Part shown: positions 8,407-18,665 of the stretch, piece after piece
How the letters are laid out: every line of letters starts with the position of its first letter
Position numbering within the stretch: the stretch's first letter is position 1
Assembly: GCF_943788075.1 (NCBI RefSeq)
Contig: NZ_CALSOW010000002.1
Location: 62,001-126,000 of the forward strand
Reading direction: 5' to 3'
DNA length: 64,000 nt
Source: an uncultured Candidatus Pelagibacter sp.
Lineage (GTDB): Bacteria; Pseudomonadota; Alphaproteobacteria; Pelagibacterales; Pelagibacteraceae
Translations under genes and position numbers: made by a program
Notes under the pieces: model-generated
Told to the model about the DNA's origin: nothing
Seen by the model: only the letters and a program-made list of their open reading frames with translations
The model's database searches: none

Positions 8407-9336
8407 ATGGAAGTTACTGAAGAGTGTTTTAGTAAAGTTAAAAAAGATTGTTTTAAATTTATTAAATCACAAGAAACAACTACTGAAAAGTTTGGTAACA
8501 AAGATGGGATGTTAAGGTCTTTTTTGATCCCAATGTGTTTTTGGATTGCAAAAAAAGCTAATCATAAAAAACCTTACTTTGTTGGTTTGGCAGGCGGGCA
8601 AGGAACTGGAAAAACAACTATTAGTTCAATTATAAAAATTATATTAGAAAAGTATTTCAAATTAAAAGTATTTAAAATTTCAATAGATGATTTTTATAAA
8701 ACTCGAAAAGAAAGACTAAATTTATCAAAAAAAGTTCATCCAATGTTAGCTACAAGAGGAGTGCCAGGAACCCATGATGTACAAATGATGTTAAACTTTT
8801 TTAAAAAAGCAAAAAGTAAGAACTTTAAGAAAATTGATTTACCAAATTTTAATAAAGCGGTTGATGACAGATTTCCTAAAAAGAATTGGTATAAAATAAA
8901 AGAAAAACCAGATGTGATAATATTTGAAGGGTGGTGCGTAGGAGCTAAAGCAGAAGAAAACAAAACTCTTAAAAAATCTATTAATTCACTAGAAAAAGTA
9001 AATGACCAAAAACTTATTTGGAGAAAACATGTTAACCAACAATTAAAGACCAAATATAAAGAATTATACTCTCAACTTAATTGTATGATTTATCTAAAAG
9101 CTAAAAACTTTAGTTTGCTCCAAAAATGGAGATTAAAACAAGAACACAAACTATGGTTAAATACTAAAAAGTCATCTAGTCATAAAATAATGAGCAAAGG
9201 AGATGTGATTAACTTTATGCAAACTTATCAAAGAATTACAGAAAATATGTTTAAAAAAATGCCTAAATATGCTTCTATAATTTTAAATTTAAATAGTAAC
9301 CATCAAATTAAATCTGCGATATATAAAACAAAATGA
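8407..9336 (+). CDS. P-loop kinase, D-glycerate 3-kinase-like
   Basis: 309 residues. Walker A GGQGTGKTT (about residue 62) sits in a PRK/uridine-kinase-like fold. The blocks ISIDDFYKTR, HPMLATRGVPGTHDV and IIFEGWCVGA match the plant and fungal GLYK/Tda10 family, known to phosphorylate D-glycerate to 3-phosphoglycerate. In a glycolate- and glycine-using marine bacterium this would return glycerate to central metabolism (inference). Overlaps tolC by four bases. Confidence 0.72.
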   Translation: MEVTEECFSKVKKDCFKFIKSQETTTEKFGNKDGMLRSFLIPMCFWIAKKANHKKPYFVGLAGGQGTGKTTISSIIKIILEKYFKLKVFKISIDDFYKTRKERLNLSKKVHPMLATRGVPGTHDVQMMLNFFKKAKSKNFKKIDLPNFNKAVDDRFPKKNWYKIKEKPDVIIFEGWCVGAKAEENKTLKKSINSLEKVNDQKLIWRKHVNQQLKTKYKELYSQLNCMIYLKAKNFSLLQKWRLKQEHKLWLNTKKSSSHKIMSKGDVINFMQTYQRITENMFKKMPKYASIILNLNSNHQIKSAIYKTK

Positions 9337-10625
9337 AAAAATTATTAATAATAATTAGTTTAACAGTCTTTAGTTTTAGTAATGCTATGGCAGTTACTTT
9401 ATATGATGCTTTAAATCAAACTTATCAAAATAATATTCAACTTAATGCAGAAAGAGAAAATGTAAAAGTATCTGAGGAAGATATAAATATTTCAAAAGCT
9501 GATTACAAACCTACAATTAAATTAAGTGGATCTAAAAGTATTGAGAACACAAATAAACTGACTAATCAAAGTGGAGGAGACGCCTCAATTAATGATGTAA
9601 ATCCTTTTACGACATCAATTAAATTAGAGCAAACAATTTTAGATTATGGAAGAACCTTAGCGGTTGAAAAAAATATAACAGCATTAGATTTAGCTAAGGC
9701 AAAATTGATTAAGAAAGAACAAGAAGTTCTTCATAGTGCAATTGATGCATACTCTAACTTAATATTAGCTAGAGAAAAACTGAATATTAATAGAAAAAAT
9801 TTAAATCTTTTAAGAAGACAGGTTGAAAATGATAAAATAAGATTAGATCGTGGACGAATTACAATAACTGATTTAGCACAATCGGAATCTTCATTTGCTG
9901 GTGCTCAAGCTCAATTTACTCAAGCAAAAAGTGATTTATTAATTGCTAAATTAATTTATGAAAATATAATTGGAAAGATATCTAATCCCAATCAATTACA
10001 GAAAAAAACAAAATCGATTGTTAAAATCCCTAATTCTTTAAATGAGGCAATTAATTTATCTAAACAAAATAATCCAGATATTAAAATAGCTAAATTTGAT
10101 TTAGAGCAATCTAGAAAAGATGTAGAAATTTCAAAGTCAGATTTAAAACCCACAGCGTCTTTATCTTTAGAAAGATCATATTCAGATGATTTAAGCTCAA
10201 CAGTTGATCAAAGAGAAAAAGATGTATTAAAAGCTACTGTGAGTTGGCCTTTTTATACAGGTGGAAAAACGCAATCTACTATCAATAAAAAATCTAATTT
10301 AACGACACGAAAAAGATTATTGTTAGATGATGCTGTTAGAACCAATGAAACAAATGTTGCGAGTGCATGGTCAAGTCTAGAGTCTTCTAGAGGTTTTTTA
10401 AATTCTGTAAAAGTTCAAGTTAGAGCAGCTCAAATTGCAAATGATGGAATTACTGCAGAATATGAAAGAGGATCAAGAACAACCTTGGATGTTATTCAAT
10501 CAAATAGTTTATTACTTTCTGCTCAAATTTCTTTGGCAAGCTCCGAAAAAAACTATCTTATGGCTCAGTATAACCTGTTAAAAGCAGTTGGACTTTTAAA
10601 TAGCCAATACCTAAAACTTAAGTAA
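9333..10625 (+). CDS. tolC: TolC-family outer membrane channel
   Basis: 430 residues. Signal peptide MKKLLIIISLTVFSFSNAMA, then two tandem outer-membrane-efflux repeats of long helices interrupted by beta strands, the trimeric TolC plan. Typical blocks: LYDALNQTYQNN at the start, TSIKLEQTILDYGR, a second-repeat strand TVSWPFYTGGKTQS, and GSRTTLDVIQSNSLL. It provides the outer membrane exit for type I secretion or RND/ABC efflux. No inner-membrane partner lies beside it, so it is probably shared. Confidence 0.88.
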   Translation: MKKLLIIISLTVFSFSNAMAVTLYDALNQTYQNNIQLNAERENVKVSEEDINISKADYKPTIKLSGSKSIENTNKLTNQSGGDASINDVNPFTTSIKLEQTILDYGRTLAVEKNITALDLAKAKLIKKEQEVLHSAIDAYSNLILAREKLNINRKNLNLLRRQVENDKIRLDRGRITITDLAQSESSFAGAQAQFTQAKSDLLIAKLIYENIIGKISNPNQLQKKTKSIVKIPNSLNEAINLSKQNNPDIKIAKFDLEQSRKDVEISKSDLKPTASLSLERSYSDDLSSTVDQREKDVLKATVSWPFYTGGKTQSTINKKSNLTTRKRLLLDDAVRTNETNVASAWSSLESSRGFLNSVKVQVRAAQIANDGITAEYERGSRTTLDVIQSNSLLLSAQISLASSEKNYLMAQYNLLKAVGLLNSQYLKLK

Positions 10626-10629
10626 TTAT

Positions 10630-10682
10630 TTGTTTTTTTAGTCATAGAATTAATATATTGCTAATGAGAACAAAATGTGTAC
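10630..10682 (+). promoter_or_regulatory. Likely recA promoter with imperfect SOS box
   Basis: A -35-like TTGTTT (10630-10635) and -10-like TATATT (10654-10659) are 18 bases apart. At 10668-10682 lies GAAC-N7-GTAC, one mismatch from the inverted reading GAAC-N7-GAAC of the alphaproteobacterial LexA box. It sits just after the predicted start, the same geometry as at umuD in this window. Weaker than the umuD site. Confidence 0.45.
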
Positions 10683-10731
10683 ATTTAACTTATGATTCGA
10701 GTGTTAAAAAAATTAAAAAAAGAGGCTAAAA

Positions 10732-11883
10732 ATGACGAAAAGTAACCTAAAAGTAGTTAAATCTACTAAAGATCAAGAAATGGACGTTAAAGAAAAGAAC
10801 AAAGCATTGGATGCAGCAATAGCTCAAATTACCGACAATTTTGGAAAAGGTTCAGTAATGAAGCTTGGACAAAGAAGAGCGATGGATATTGAGTCTGTTT
10901 CTACAGGATCTTTAAGTCTTGATTTAGCATTAGGAATAGGTGGATTACCTAAAGGAAGAATTGTTGAAGTTTACGGACCAGAATCTTCAGGAAAAACAAC
11001 ATTGGCACTACAAGTTGTTGCTGAAGCACAAAAAGCTGGTGGAATTTGTGCATTTGTTGATGCAGAGCATGCATTAGATCCAGTTTATGCAAAAAAATTA
11101 GGAGTAAATACAGAAGAACTTTTAATTTCTCAACCAGATGCAGGTGAACAAGCGTTAGAAATAGCTGATACTCTTGTTAAATCAGGATCTATTTCAGTTA
11201 TCGTAATTGACTCAGTTGCAGCTTTAACTCCAAGAGCTGAAATTGAAGGTGAGATGGGAGATCATCACGTTGGTCTTCAGTCTAGATTGATGAGTCAAGC
11301 TTTAAGAAAACTAACAAGTTCAATTTCAAACACAAACACAATGATGATTTTCATTAACCAAATTAGAATGAAAATTGGAGTTATGTTTGGAAGTCCCGAA
11401 ACAACATCAGGTGGAAATGCTTTAAAATTTTACTCATCTGTTAGAATGGATATTAGAAGAATTGGTGCTATTAAAGATAAAGATGAAATTATTGGTAACT
11501 CAACAAGAGTTAAAGTAGTTAAAAACAAAGTAGCGCCACCATTTAAAGTTGTTGAATTTGATTTAATGTATGGAAAAGGGATCAGTAAAATGGGAGAGCT
11601 TGTTGATCTAGGTTCAAAAGCAGACATTATTGAAAAATCAGGAGCATGGTATGCTTATAAGGGTGAAAAAATAGGTCAAGGTAGGGAAAATGCAAAAACT
11701 TATCTTGCTCAAAATCCTAAAGTAGCTGCTGAAATAGAACTGTTAATAAGAGAAAAAGCAGGTGTAATTCAAAAAAAGATTGAAGGAAATCCTCTAGATC
11801 CAGAAAAAGCTGCAAAAGATCAGATTGAAGATCCAAAAGCAGAAAAGAAAGAGGAAGAAGTAGTTCCTACTAAAAAAAATTAG
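10732..11883 (+). CDS. recA: RecA recombinase
   Basis: 383 residues. RecA promotes homologous strand exchange and LexA/UmuD self-cleavage. Walker [10 protein letters not shown] (about residue 83), the start region [11 protein letters not shown], the MAW-like block [12 protein letters not shown], loop regions and [17 protein letters not shown] are all present. The C terminus is a Lys/Glu-rich acidic-basic tail as usual. AGAGG lies eight bases before ATG. A strong terminator follows, so it is a single-gene unit. Confidence 0.98.
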   Translation: MTKSNLKVVKSTKDQEMDVKEKNKALDAAIAQITDNFGKGSVMKLGQRRAMDIESVSTGSLSLDLALGIGGLPKGRIVEVYGPESSGKTTLALQVVAEAQKAGGICAFVDAEHALDPVYAKKLGVNTEELLISQPDAGEQALEIADTLVKSGSISVIVIDSVAALTPRAEIEGEMGDHHVGLQSRLMSQALRKLTSSISNTNTMMIFINQIRMKIGVMFGSPETTSGGNALKFYSSVRMDIRRIGAIKDKDEIIGNSTRVKVVKNKVAPPFKVVEFDLMYGKGISKMGELVDLGSKADIIEKSGAWYAYKGEKIGQGRENAKTYLAQNPKVAAEIELLIREKAGVIQKKIEGNPLDPEKAAKDQIEDPKAEKKEEEVVPTKKN

Positions 11884-11906
11884 TTAAAAGGTCATCTTTA
11901 ATTATT

Positions 11907-11936
11907 AAAAGGCGCTTAGTTTAAGCGCCTTTTTTC
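11907..11936 (+). terminator. Intrinsic terminator of recA
   Basis: A 12-bp perfect stem (AAAAGGCGCTTA pairing with TAAGCGCCTTTT) with a 3-base loop runs into T residues, 24 bases after the recA stop. One of only two textbook terminators I find in the window. Confidence 0.93.
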
Positions 11937-11983
11937 CCTTACTGTTATCTAGACATAAAATAAAAAAGCTGTATTTTAAAAAT

Positions 11984-14650
11984 ATGGCTGACAAATCTTT
12001 AAACGAAATAAGAAATACATTCTTAAAATATTTTGAAAAGAATGATCATAAGATTGTAGAGTCTAGTAACTTGGTCCCCAATAATGATCCAACCTTAATG
12101 TTTGCAAACTCAGGAATGGTTCAATTTAAAAATGTATTTACTGGTTTAGAGAAAAGAAATTATCAAAGAGCAACTACTTCACAGAAATGTGTAAGAGCAG
12201 GGGGAAAACATAATGATTTAGAGAATGTTGGATACACTCCAAGACATCACACATTCTTTGAAATGTTAGGAAACTTTTCATTTGGAGATTATTTCAAGGA
12301 ACAAGCAATTCACTATGCTTGGAATTTGATTACTAAAGATTTTGGCATAGATAAAAATAGACTTTATGTAACAGTTTATCATGAAGATGATGAAGCCTTC
12401 AATTTCTGGAAGAAAATAGCTGGTTTTAGTGATGATAAGATTATTAGAATAGCAACATCTGACAATTTTTGGTCAATGGGAGAGACAGGTCCATGTGGCC
12501 CATGCTCTGAAATTTTTTATGATCATGGTGATCACTTGGCTGGTGGTCTACCAGGGACTAAAGATGAAGATGGAGATCGATTTATTGAAATATGGAATTT
12601 AGTCTTCATGCAATTTGAACAAATTTCAAAAGAAAAAAGAATAGATCTTCCAAAACCATCTGTTGATACTGGTATGGGTCTAGAGAGAATTGCAGCACTG
12701 CTTCAAGGTACACATGATAATTATGAAACAGATCATTTTAAAAAGATAATTAGTTCAGCATCAGAAATAATTAAAATTAAACAAGATCAATCTAATCAAT
12801 CAAGTTTTAGAGTTATTGCAGACCATTTAAGAGCTAGTGCGTTTTTAATTGCAGAGGGTGTTTTGCCATCAAATGAAGGTAGAGGTTATGTCTTAAGAAG
12901 AATAATGAGAAGAGGAATGAGACACTCACATTTACTTGGATCTAAAGATCCAGTTTTTTTTAATTTATTTGACACTCTTAAAAAAGAAATGTCAGGGAAC
13001 TATCCTGAATTAGTTAGAGCAGAGTCTTTAATTAAAGAAACCTTGAGAATGGAGGAAGAGAAATTTTTAGTTCTTTTAGATCGAGGTATTAAAATATTAA
13101 ATGAAGAAATTTCAAAAATTGATAAAGTTTTACCTGGTGATGTAGCATTTAAATTATATGACACTTATGGATTTCCATTAGATCTTACAGAAGATATTTT
13201 AAGAAATAAATCAATGTCAATTGATACAGAAAAATTTCAATCATTGATGAAAGAAAGTAGAGAGCTTGCTAAAAAAAACTGGAAGGGTTCAGGAGATGCT
13301 GCTGTTGAAGATATCTGGTTTGGAATTAAGGAAAAATTAGGTGCTACAGAATTTTTAGGTTATGAGAGTAACCAAGCTGAAGGAATAGTTTTGTCACTTC
13401 TGTCAAAAAATAAGGAAGTGAACGAATTAAAAGAAAATGATGAAGGCATGATTATTGTAAACCAGACACCTTTTTATGGAGAGTCTGGAGGTCAAGTAGG
13501 GGATATAGGTGAGATTATTTCAAATGATTTTAAATTTAAAGTAATCGATGTTCAAAAGAAATTAGGGGATTTAATTATACATTATGGAAAAGTGATCAGC
13601 GGAACAATAAAGACAAATGATAGTGTTGAGTTAAAAATTGATATCAAGAGAAGAGATGATACTCGAGCTTACCATTCAGCAACTCATTTGCTACATGAAT
13701 CATTAAGAAGAGTATTAGGAGATCATGTAACTCAAAAAGGTTCTTTAGTTGAACCAAGTCGATTAAGATTTGATTTTTCCCACATGAAGCCAATACCAAA
13801 TGAAGAGATTGATAAAATAGAGGGTTTTGTAAATACAATAGTCTCAAAAAAATCAGATGTTAAAACACGTTTGATGACACCAGATGAGGCGGTTGAAAAT
13901 GGTGCTTTAGCGTTATTTGGGGAAAAATATGGTGATGAAGTAAGAGTGTTATCCATGGGAGATGATGGAGATAAGTATTTTTCAACAGAACTTTGTGGGG
14001 GTACTCATGTTAAAAACACAGGTGATATTGGTAAATTTAAGATAATTAGCCAATCATCAATTGCTGCAGGTGTTAGAAGAATTGAGGCTTTAAGAGATAA
14101 GCAACTAGAAGATTATTTAAATGATAAGAAAAAAATATCCAATATTTCATCTGAAAAGGATAATGAACTTATTAAAGTATTAAGTGATCAAATAGCTAAA
14201 TTAGGTGGAAAACCAAATTTAGATCAATCAGATCAAAAAACATTAATTAAAAATTTATCAAAACAGTTAGAAACAATTTCTGTTAATTCAATTTTGGAGG
14301 ATAAATCCAAAAACATCATCAAAGATGAAGAAATTAATGGAGTTAAACTGCGACTTCAAAAAGTTGATGGATTACCACCAAAAGAATTAAGAAAACTTGT
14401 TGATAAAGGTAAAAAAGAATTGAGTGAAGGAATTGTAATAGTTTTTGCTAACAAAGATGATAAAGTTGGAATTGCAGTTGGTGTCACAGAAAAATTGACA
14501 AACAAGTTTGATGCAGTTCAATTTGTTAAAGTTGGTTCAGAGATTATTGGAGGACAAGGTGGTGGGGGAAGAAAAGATTTTGCTCAAGCAGGTGGTCAAG
14601 ATCAATCTAAAATTGAACAAGCTTTTGAAAAACTTAAAACTCTAATTTAA
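11984..14650 (+). CDS. alaS: Alanyl-tRNA synthetase
   Basis: 888 residues, full length. Class II catalytic core at the N terminus ([14 protein letters not shown], then [14 protein letters not shown]), an editing domain with the zinc ligands HSATHLLHE (about 565) and ELCGGTHV (about 668), and the C-Ala domain ending in [16 protein letters not shown]. It charges tRNA-Ala and clears Ser and Gly mischarges. Its 3' end overlaps the convergent icd by nine bases. Confidence 0.97.
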   Translation: MADKSLNEIRNTFLKYFEKNDHKIVESSNLVPNNDPTLMFANSGMVQFKNVFTGLEKRNYQRATTSQKCVRAGGKHNDLENVGYTPRHHTFFEMLGNFSFGDYFKEQAIHYAWNLITKDFGIDKNRLYVTVYHEDDEAFNFWKKIAGFSDDKIIRIATSDNFWSMGETGPCGPCSEIFYDHGDHLAGGLPGTKDEDGDRFIEIWNLVFMQFEQISKEKRIDLPKPSVDTGMGLERIAALLQGTHDNYETDHFKKIISSASEIIKIKQDQSNQSSFRVIADHLRASAFLIAEGVLPSNEGRGYVLRRIMRRGMRHSHLLGSKDPVFFNLFDTLKKEMSGNYPELVRAESLIKETLRMEEEKFLVLLDRGIKILNEEISKIDKVLPGDVAFKLYDTYGFPLDLTEDILRNKSMSIDTEKFQSLMKESRELAKKNWKGSGDAAVEDIWFGIKEKLGATEFLGYESNQAEGIVLSLLSKNKEVNELKENDEGMIIVNQTPFYGESGGQVGDIGEIISNDFKFKVIDVQKKLGDLIIHYGKVISGTIKTNDSVELKIDIKRRDDTRAYHSATHLLHESLRRVLGDHVTQKGSLVEPSRLRFDFSHMKPIPNEEIDKIEGFVNTIVSKKSDVKTRLMTPDEAVENGALALFGEKYGDEVRVLSMGDDGDKYFSTELCGGTHVKNTGDIGKFKIISQSSIAAGVRRIEALRDKQLEDYLNDKKKISNISSEKDNELIKVLSDQIAKLGGKPNLDQSDQKTLIKNLSKQLETISVNSILEDKSKNIIKDEEINGVKLRLQKVDGLPPKELRKLVDKGKKELSEGIVIVFANKDDKVGIAVGVTEKLTNKFDAVQFVKVGSEIIGGQGGGGRKDFAQAGGQDQSKIEQAFEKLKTLI

Positions 14651-15856
14651 TTTCTTTTTAAGATTACCATCAATTTCATCTAAGAATTGATTGGTAGTTA
14701 AATATTTACTTGAAGGACCAATTAAAATTGCTAGATCTTTTGTCATCGCACCATTTTCTACACATTCAATACAAACTTTTTCAATAGTCTGAGCAAACTT
14801 AATTAACTCATCATTATTATCAAGTTTACCTCTATGGGCCAATCCTCTTGTCCAAGCAAAAATAGATGCAATAGGGTTTGTTGAAGTTTCTTTTCCTTGT
14901 TGATGCATTCTATAGTGTCTTGTAACGGTTCCATGCGCAGCTTCTGCTTCCATTATTTTTCCATCAGGTGTTAGCAATGTACTAGTCATTAATCCTAAAG
15001 AACCATAACCTTGAGCCATCGTATCAGACTGAACATCTCCATCATAATTTTTACAAGCCCAAATATATTTTCCACTCCATTTCATTGCACAAGCAACCAT
15101 GTCATCAATTAATCTATGTTCATAAGTTAAATTATTTTTTTCAAAATCATCTTTATATTCTTTTTCAAAAATTTCTTGGAAGATGTCTTTAAATCTACCA
15201 TCGTATTGTTTTAAAATTGTGTTTTTCGTAGACATGTAAACAGGCCATTTTTTAATTAATCCATAACTAAAACAAGATCTTGCAAAGTCTTCAATTGATT
15301 TATCCAAATTGTACATTGAAAGTGCAACACCAGGACCTGTGAAGTTAAATACTTCATATTTTATTTCATCTTTTCCATCTTCAGAAGTCCATTTAACTTC
15401 CATTTTACCTTTGCCAGGTACTTTAAAATCTGTCGCTCTATACTGGTCTCCAAAAGCGTGTCTTCCAATAATCACAGGATCAGTCCAAGAAGGCACAAGT
15501 TTTGGAATATTTTTACATATGATGGGCTCTCTAAAAACTGTACCCCCAATGATGTTTCTTATCGTTCCATTAGGAGATCTCCACATTTTCTTTAAGTCAA
15601 ATTCTTTAACACGATCTTCATCAGGAGTAATCGTTGCACACTTAATCCCAACCCCAACCTTTTTTATTGCATTAGCTGAGTCTATTGTGATTTGATCATC
15701 TGTATTATCTCTACTTTTCATACCAAGATCGTAATATTCGATGCCAAGATCAAGATAAGGTAGTATTAGTTTATTTTTAATGAACTCCCATATAATACGA
15801 GTCATTTCATCACCATCTAGTTCTACAACTGGGTTATTTACCTTGATTTTACTCAT
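14642..15856 (-). CDS. icd: NADP-dependent isocitrate dehydrogenase
   Basis: 404 residues of the homodimeric (eukaryote-like, subfamily II) isocitrate dehydrogenase: [75 protein letters not shown] and [12 protein letters not shown]. It oxidises isocitrate to 2-oxoglutarate in the TCA cycle, making NADPH. I chose the ATG at 15856; an in-frame start at 15913 would add 19 residues unlike the family and run almost to the divergent psd gene. Confidence 0.95.
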   Translation of the reverse strand: MSKIKVNNPVVELDGDEMTRIIWEFIKNKLILPYLDLGIEYYDLGMKSRDNTDDQITIDSANAIKKVGVGIKCATITPDEDRVKEFDLKKMWRSPNGTIRNIIGGTVFREPIICKNIPKLVPSWTDPVIIGRHAFGDQYRATDFKVPGKGKMEVKWTSEDGKDEIKYEVFNFTGPGVALSMYNLDKSIEDFARSCFSYGLIKKWPVYMSTKNTILKQYDGRFKDIFQEIFEKEYKDDFEKNNLTYEHRLIDDMVACAMKWSGKYIWACKNYDGDVQSDTMAQGYGSLGLMTSTLLTPDGKIMEAEAAHGTVTRHYRMHQQGKETSTNPIASIFAWTRGLAHRGKLDNNDELIKFAQTIEKVCIECVENGAMTKDLAILIGPSSKYLTTNQFLDEIDGNLKKKLN

Positions 15857-15933
15857 TAAAATTAAATTTAACTTATTAATTGAATTTGATTGGTTTATAT
15901 ACATATTAATCAAAAATTAGCAAATAGAAGAAT

Positions 15934-16581
15934 ATGTTTACCAAGATATTTCCACCGATACATACAGAGGGCTATAAGTTTTTAGTTATAGCAGGATTTA
16001 TAACTCTTGTTTTATTATTTATTAGTGGTTTTTTAGGAACAATTAGTTTGTTGTTAACTATATGGGTTTATTATTTTTTTAGAGATCCTGAAAGAGTTAT
16101 AATTGAAGATGATAATTACTTAGTTAGCCCTGCTGATGGCGAAGTAATAAAAGTTGAAGAAGTAGATGGACCAAAAGAAGTCAATCTTGAAAATAAAAAA
16201 TTCAAAAAAATAAGTATATTCATGAACGTTTTTGACTGCCATGTAAACAGAACTCCTTGTGCAGGAAAAGTTGAAGAAATTTTATATAAACCTGGAAAAT
16301 TTTTTAATGCATCTTTAGATAAAGCAAGCGAAGACAACGAAAGAAATTATTATAAGCTAAAAGACAAACATGGAAATGATATTATTGTAGTTCAAATAGC
16401 AGGTCTTATTGCACGAAGAATTGTTTGTGAAACAGATAATGGTCAAGAGCTTAATCAAGGTGATAGAATTGGTATGATCAGATTTGGGAGTAGAGCAGAT
16501 GTCTATTATGAAAATTATGAACCACTAGTAAAAGTTGGACAAAAAACAATATCTGGTGAAACTTTATTAGCAAAGAAATAA
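15934..16581 (+). CDS. psd: Phosphatidylserine decarboxylase
   Basis: 215 residues, the short archaeal/alphaproteobacterial Psd type. One or two N-terminal membrane helices (about 15-50), then VSPADGEVIKVEE and MNVFDCHVNRTPCAGKV. The self-cleavage site is the Gly-Ser pair at about 185-186 in IRFGSRADVY, which generates the pyruvoyl cofactor. It makes phosphatidylethanolamine from phosphatidylserine. It is one base before pssA, which makes its substrate. Confidence 0.95.
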   Translation: MFTKIFPPIHTEGYKFLVIAGFITLVLLFISGFLGTISLLLTIWVYYFFRDPERVIIEDDNYLVSPADGEVIKVEEVDGPKEVNLENKKFKKISIFMNVFDCHVNRTPCAGKVEEILYKPGKFFNASLDKASEDNERNYYKLKDKHGNDIIVVQIAGLIARRIVCETDNGQELNQGDRIGMIRFGSRADVYYENYEPLVKVGQKTISGETLLAKK

Positions 16582-17739
16582 GATGGAACAACCAAAAAAT
16601 AATTTAAAAATTATAACAGATAAAAAAAACGCTAGAGTGATTTTACCTAATATGTTGACTTTAATAGGAGTTTGCATTGGGTTAACTTCTATTAGATTTG
16701 CTTTTAATGCGCAGTTTGATCTAGCAATTATAGCAATAATTTTTGCAGCTTTATTTGATTGGTTAGATGGAAGAATTGCCAGATTAATTAAGGGAACATC
16801 TGAAGTTGGAAAAGAATTAGATTCATTAGCAGATGTAATAAGTTTTGGTGTAGCACCAGCATTCATTATGTATTTTTGGACATTAAGTTCACTAGGTAAA
16901 TTTGGTTGGTTGTTATGTTTAGTTTATGTAAGTTGTGTTGCTTTAAGATTAGCAAGATTTAATGTAAATTCAAATCAGGAACCATCATGGAAAGACAATT
17001 TTTTTGAAGGAGTCCCATCACCAGCTGGAGGAATTTTAGTTTTATCACCTTTAATTGTAAGTTTGTCAAACTTTGATTATATCAAACTTGATTATAATAT
17101 TATAGTACCTATATTTTTTATATTAACTTCTTTATTATTAATAAGGAAACCTTGTTAGCTAAAAGATAAAATGGAACAACCTAAAAATAATTTGAAGATT
17201 ATAGCAGATAAAAAAAATGCTAGAGTAATTCTTCCTAACATGCTCACCTTGATAGGAGTTTGTATTGGATTAAGCTCAATTCGGTTTGCATTAGATGGAA
17301 AATTTGAATTTGCAATTATCGCAATAATCTTGGCCGCACTTATAGACGGTTTGGATGGTAGAATTGCAAGATTAATTAAAGGGACATCAAAAGTTGGAAA
17401 AGAATTAGATTCCTTAACAGACATGATAAGCTTTGGTGTGGCCCCAGCCTTTATTATGTATTTTTGGTCATTAAGTGCATTAGGAAGATTTGGTTGGCTT
17501 TTGTGTTTAATCTATGTGATTTGTGTAGCTTTAAGATTAGCAAGATTTAATGTTAATTCAAATCAAGCACCATCCTGGAAAGATAATTTTTTTGAAGGAG
17601 TGCCATCTCCAGCGGGAGGAATTTTAGTTTTAACACCACTTATCATAAGCTTGACTGATTTTGATTATATCAAATTGAATTATAATATTATTGTACCAAT
17701 ATTTTTTATAACTACTTCCTTGTTATTAATAAGTAAATT
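16564..17739 (+). repeat. Ancient 588-bp tandem duplication spanning psd 3' end and pssA
   Basis: The two pssA start codons are 588 bases apart. The five codons before the stop that precedes copy 2 (17152-17169, reading LLAKR-stop) match the end of psd (16564-16581, LLAKK-stop), with the same stop-plus-one-base-plus-ATG spacing. The repeated unit therefore ran from the last codons of psd to about codon 188 of pssA. Copy 1 spans roughly 16564-17151 and copy 2 roughly 17152-17739. Confidence 0.85.
16583..17158 (+). CDS. pssA: CDP-diacylglycerol-serine O-phosphatidyltransferase, short first copy
   Basis: 191 residues. The CDP-alcohol phosphotransferase motif is intact: DWLDGRIARLIKGTS continuing to G-x3-D-x3-D (about 59-85). 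Membrane helices follow, but the protein stops at TSLLLIRKPC, about 80 residues before the end of the next copy, so the last helices are missing. By my count it differs from copy 2 at about 27 of 188 aligned residues while third codon positions have diverged freely. That pattern suggests both copies have been kept under selection, perhaps with this one as a shorter isoform or heterodimer partner (inference). Confidence 0.85.
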   Translation: MEQPKNNLKIITDKKNARVILPNMLTLIGVCIGLTSIRFAFNAQFDLAIIAIIFAALFDWLDGRIARLIKGTSEVGKELDSLADVISFGVAPAFIMYFWTLSSLGKFGWLLCLVYVSCVALRLARFNVNSNQEPSWKDNFFEGVPSPAGGILVLSPLIVSLSNFDYIKLDYNIIVPIFFILTSLLLIRKPC

Positions 17740-17980
17740 TCCAAGTTACTCATTCAAAAAGATTGTTATTCAAAGAAAAACAACAATTTTTTTATTATTC
17801 GGAATAATCTTATTTTTTGGTTTATTACTAGTTTATCCTTTTAATATTATAGCAATAAGTTCGATTATTTATGTATTAATGTTACCTATTAGTTTTTTTC
17901 ATTATCAAAAGTTAAGTAAAGAAAATGCTGACAGTAATTCATCTGATGATGCTGATGATGATTTTGAAGACATTCTATGA
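17171..17980 (+). CDS. pssA: CDP-diacylglycerol-serine O-phosphatidyltransferase, full-length second copy
   Basis: 269 residues. The catalytic motif DGLDGRIARLIKGTS with downstream G-x3-D-x3-D is intact, followed by the conserved RLARFNVN and FEGVPSPAGG blocks and about six further hydrophobic helices. It ends in an acidic Asp-rich tail. It joins CDP-diacylglycerol and serine to make phosphatidylserine, feeding psd just upstream. This copy has the complete C-terminal membrane domain. Confidence 0.93.
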   Translation: MEQPKNNLKIIADKKNARVILPNMLTLIGVCIGLSSIRFALDGKFEFAIIAIILAALIDGLDGRIARLIKGTSKVGKELDSLTDMISFGVAPAFIMYFWSLSALGRFGWLLCLIYVICVALRLARFNVNSNQAPSWKDNFFEGVPSPAGGILVLTPLIISLTDFDYIKLNYNIIVPIFFITTSLLLISKFPSYSFKKIVIQRKTTIFLLFGIILFFGLLLVYPFNIIAISSIIYVLMLPISFFHYQKLSKENADSNSSDDADDDFEDIL

Positions 17981-18016
17981 TAAAATATTTTTGAAAAATT
18001 TAGAACAAGCAGTTAT

Positions 18017-18628
18017 TTGAAAAAAAATAAAATTTCCAAAAATTGGGTCAATAAACAAAGACGAGATACCTACGTTAAACAATCTAAGGTTGATGGATAT
18101 AGAGCAAGATCTGCATATAAATTAATTGAAATAGATGAAAAATTTAAAATTTTTAAAGGTGGTATTTCAGTTATAGATATTGGAGCTGCTCCAGGAAGTT
18201 GGTCACAATATGCTGCAAAAACTGCAAAAAGTGGAAGGTTAATTTCGATCGATCTTAAGGAAATGGAACCGATTGGTAATACCGTTCAAATTCAAGGTGA
18301 TTTTACTGAAGAAAGTATTCAACATGAGATTAAAAATAATATTAAAACTAAAGTTGATGTGGTTATGTCTGATATGGCAGTAAATACAACGGGTATTAAA
18401 AATATCGACTCAATTCAAACCGGAGAACTATGTAAAGAGGCAATGTTTTTTGCAAAAGATCAATTAAAGGATAATGGCTATTTTATTTCAAAAATTTTCA
18501 TGGGTGGTACATTTAACGAAATAGTCGCAGAAGGAAAAAAATATTTTAAAGAAGTTAAGGTTTTTAAACCAAAATCTAGCAGAAAAGATTCTAAGGAAAG
18601 CTTTATTATTTGTAGCAAACTTAGATAG
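18017..18628 (+). CDS. rlmE: 23S rRNA (uridine-2'-O-)-methyltransferase RlmE
   Basis: About 203 residues of the FtsJ/RrmJ family, which methylates U2552 of 23S rRNA. The SAM-binding motif VIDIGAAPGSWSQ and the K-D-K-E catalytic tetrad are visible: SAYKLIEID, DVVMSDMAVNTTG, SKIFMGG and ESFIICSK. No ATG fits the N terminus; I use the TTG at 18017, while an ATT a little upstream is possible, so the start is uncertain. Confidence 0.92.
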   Translation: MKKNKISKNWVNKQRRDTYVKQSKVDGYRARSAYKLIEIDEKFKIFKGGISVIDIGAAPGSWSQYAAKTAKSGRLISIDLKEMEPIGNTVQIQGDFTEESIQHEIKNNIKTKVDVVMSDMAVNTTGIKNIDSIQTGELCKEAMFFAKDQLKDNGYFISKIFMGGTFNEIVAEGKKYFKEVKVFKPKSSRKDSKESFIICSKLR

Positions 18629-18665
18629 GGTCTTTAAATATAAAAGGAATCGTATATAAAAGATT

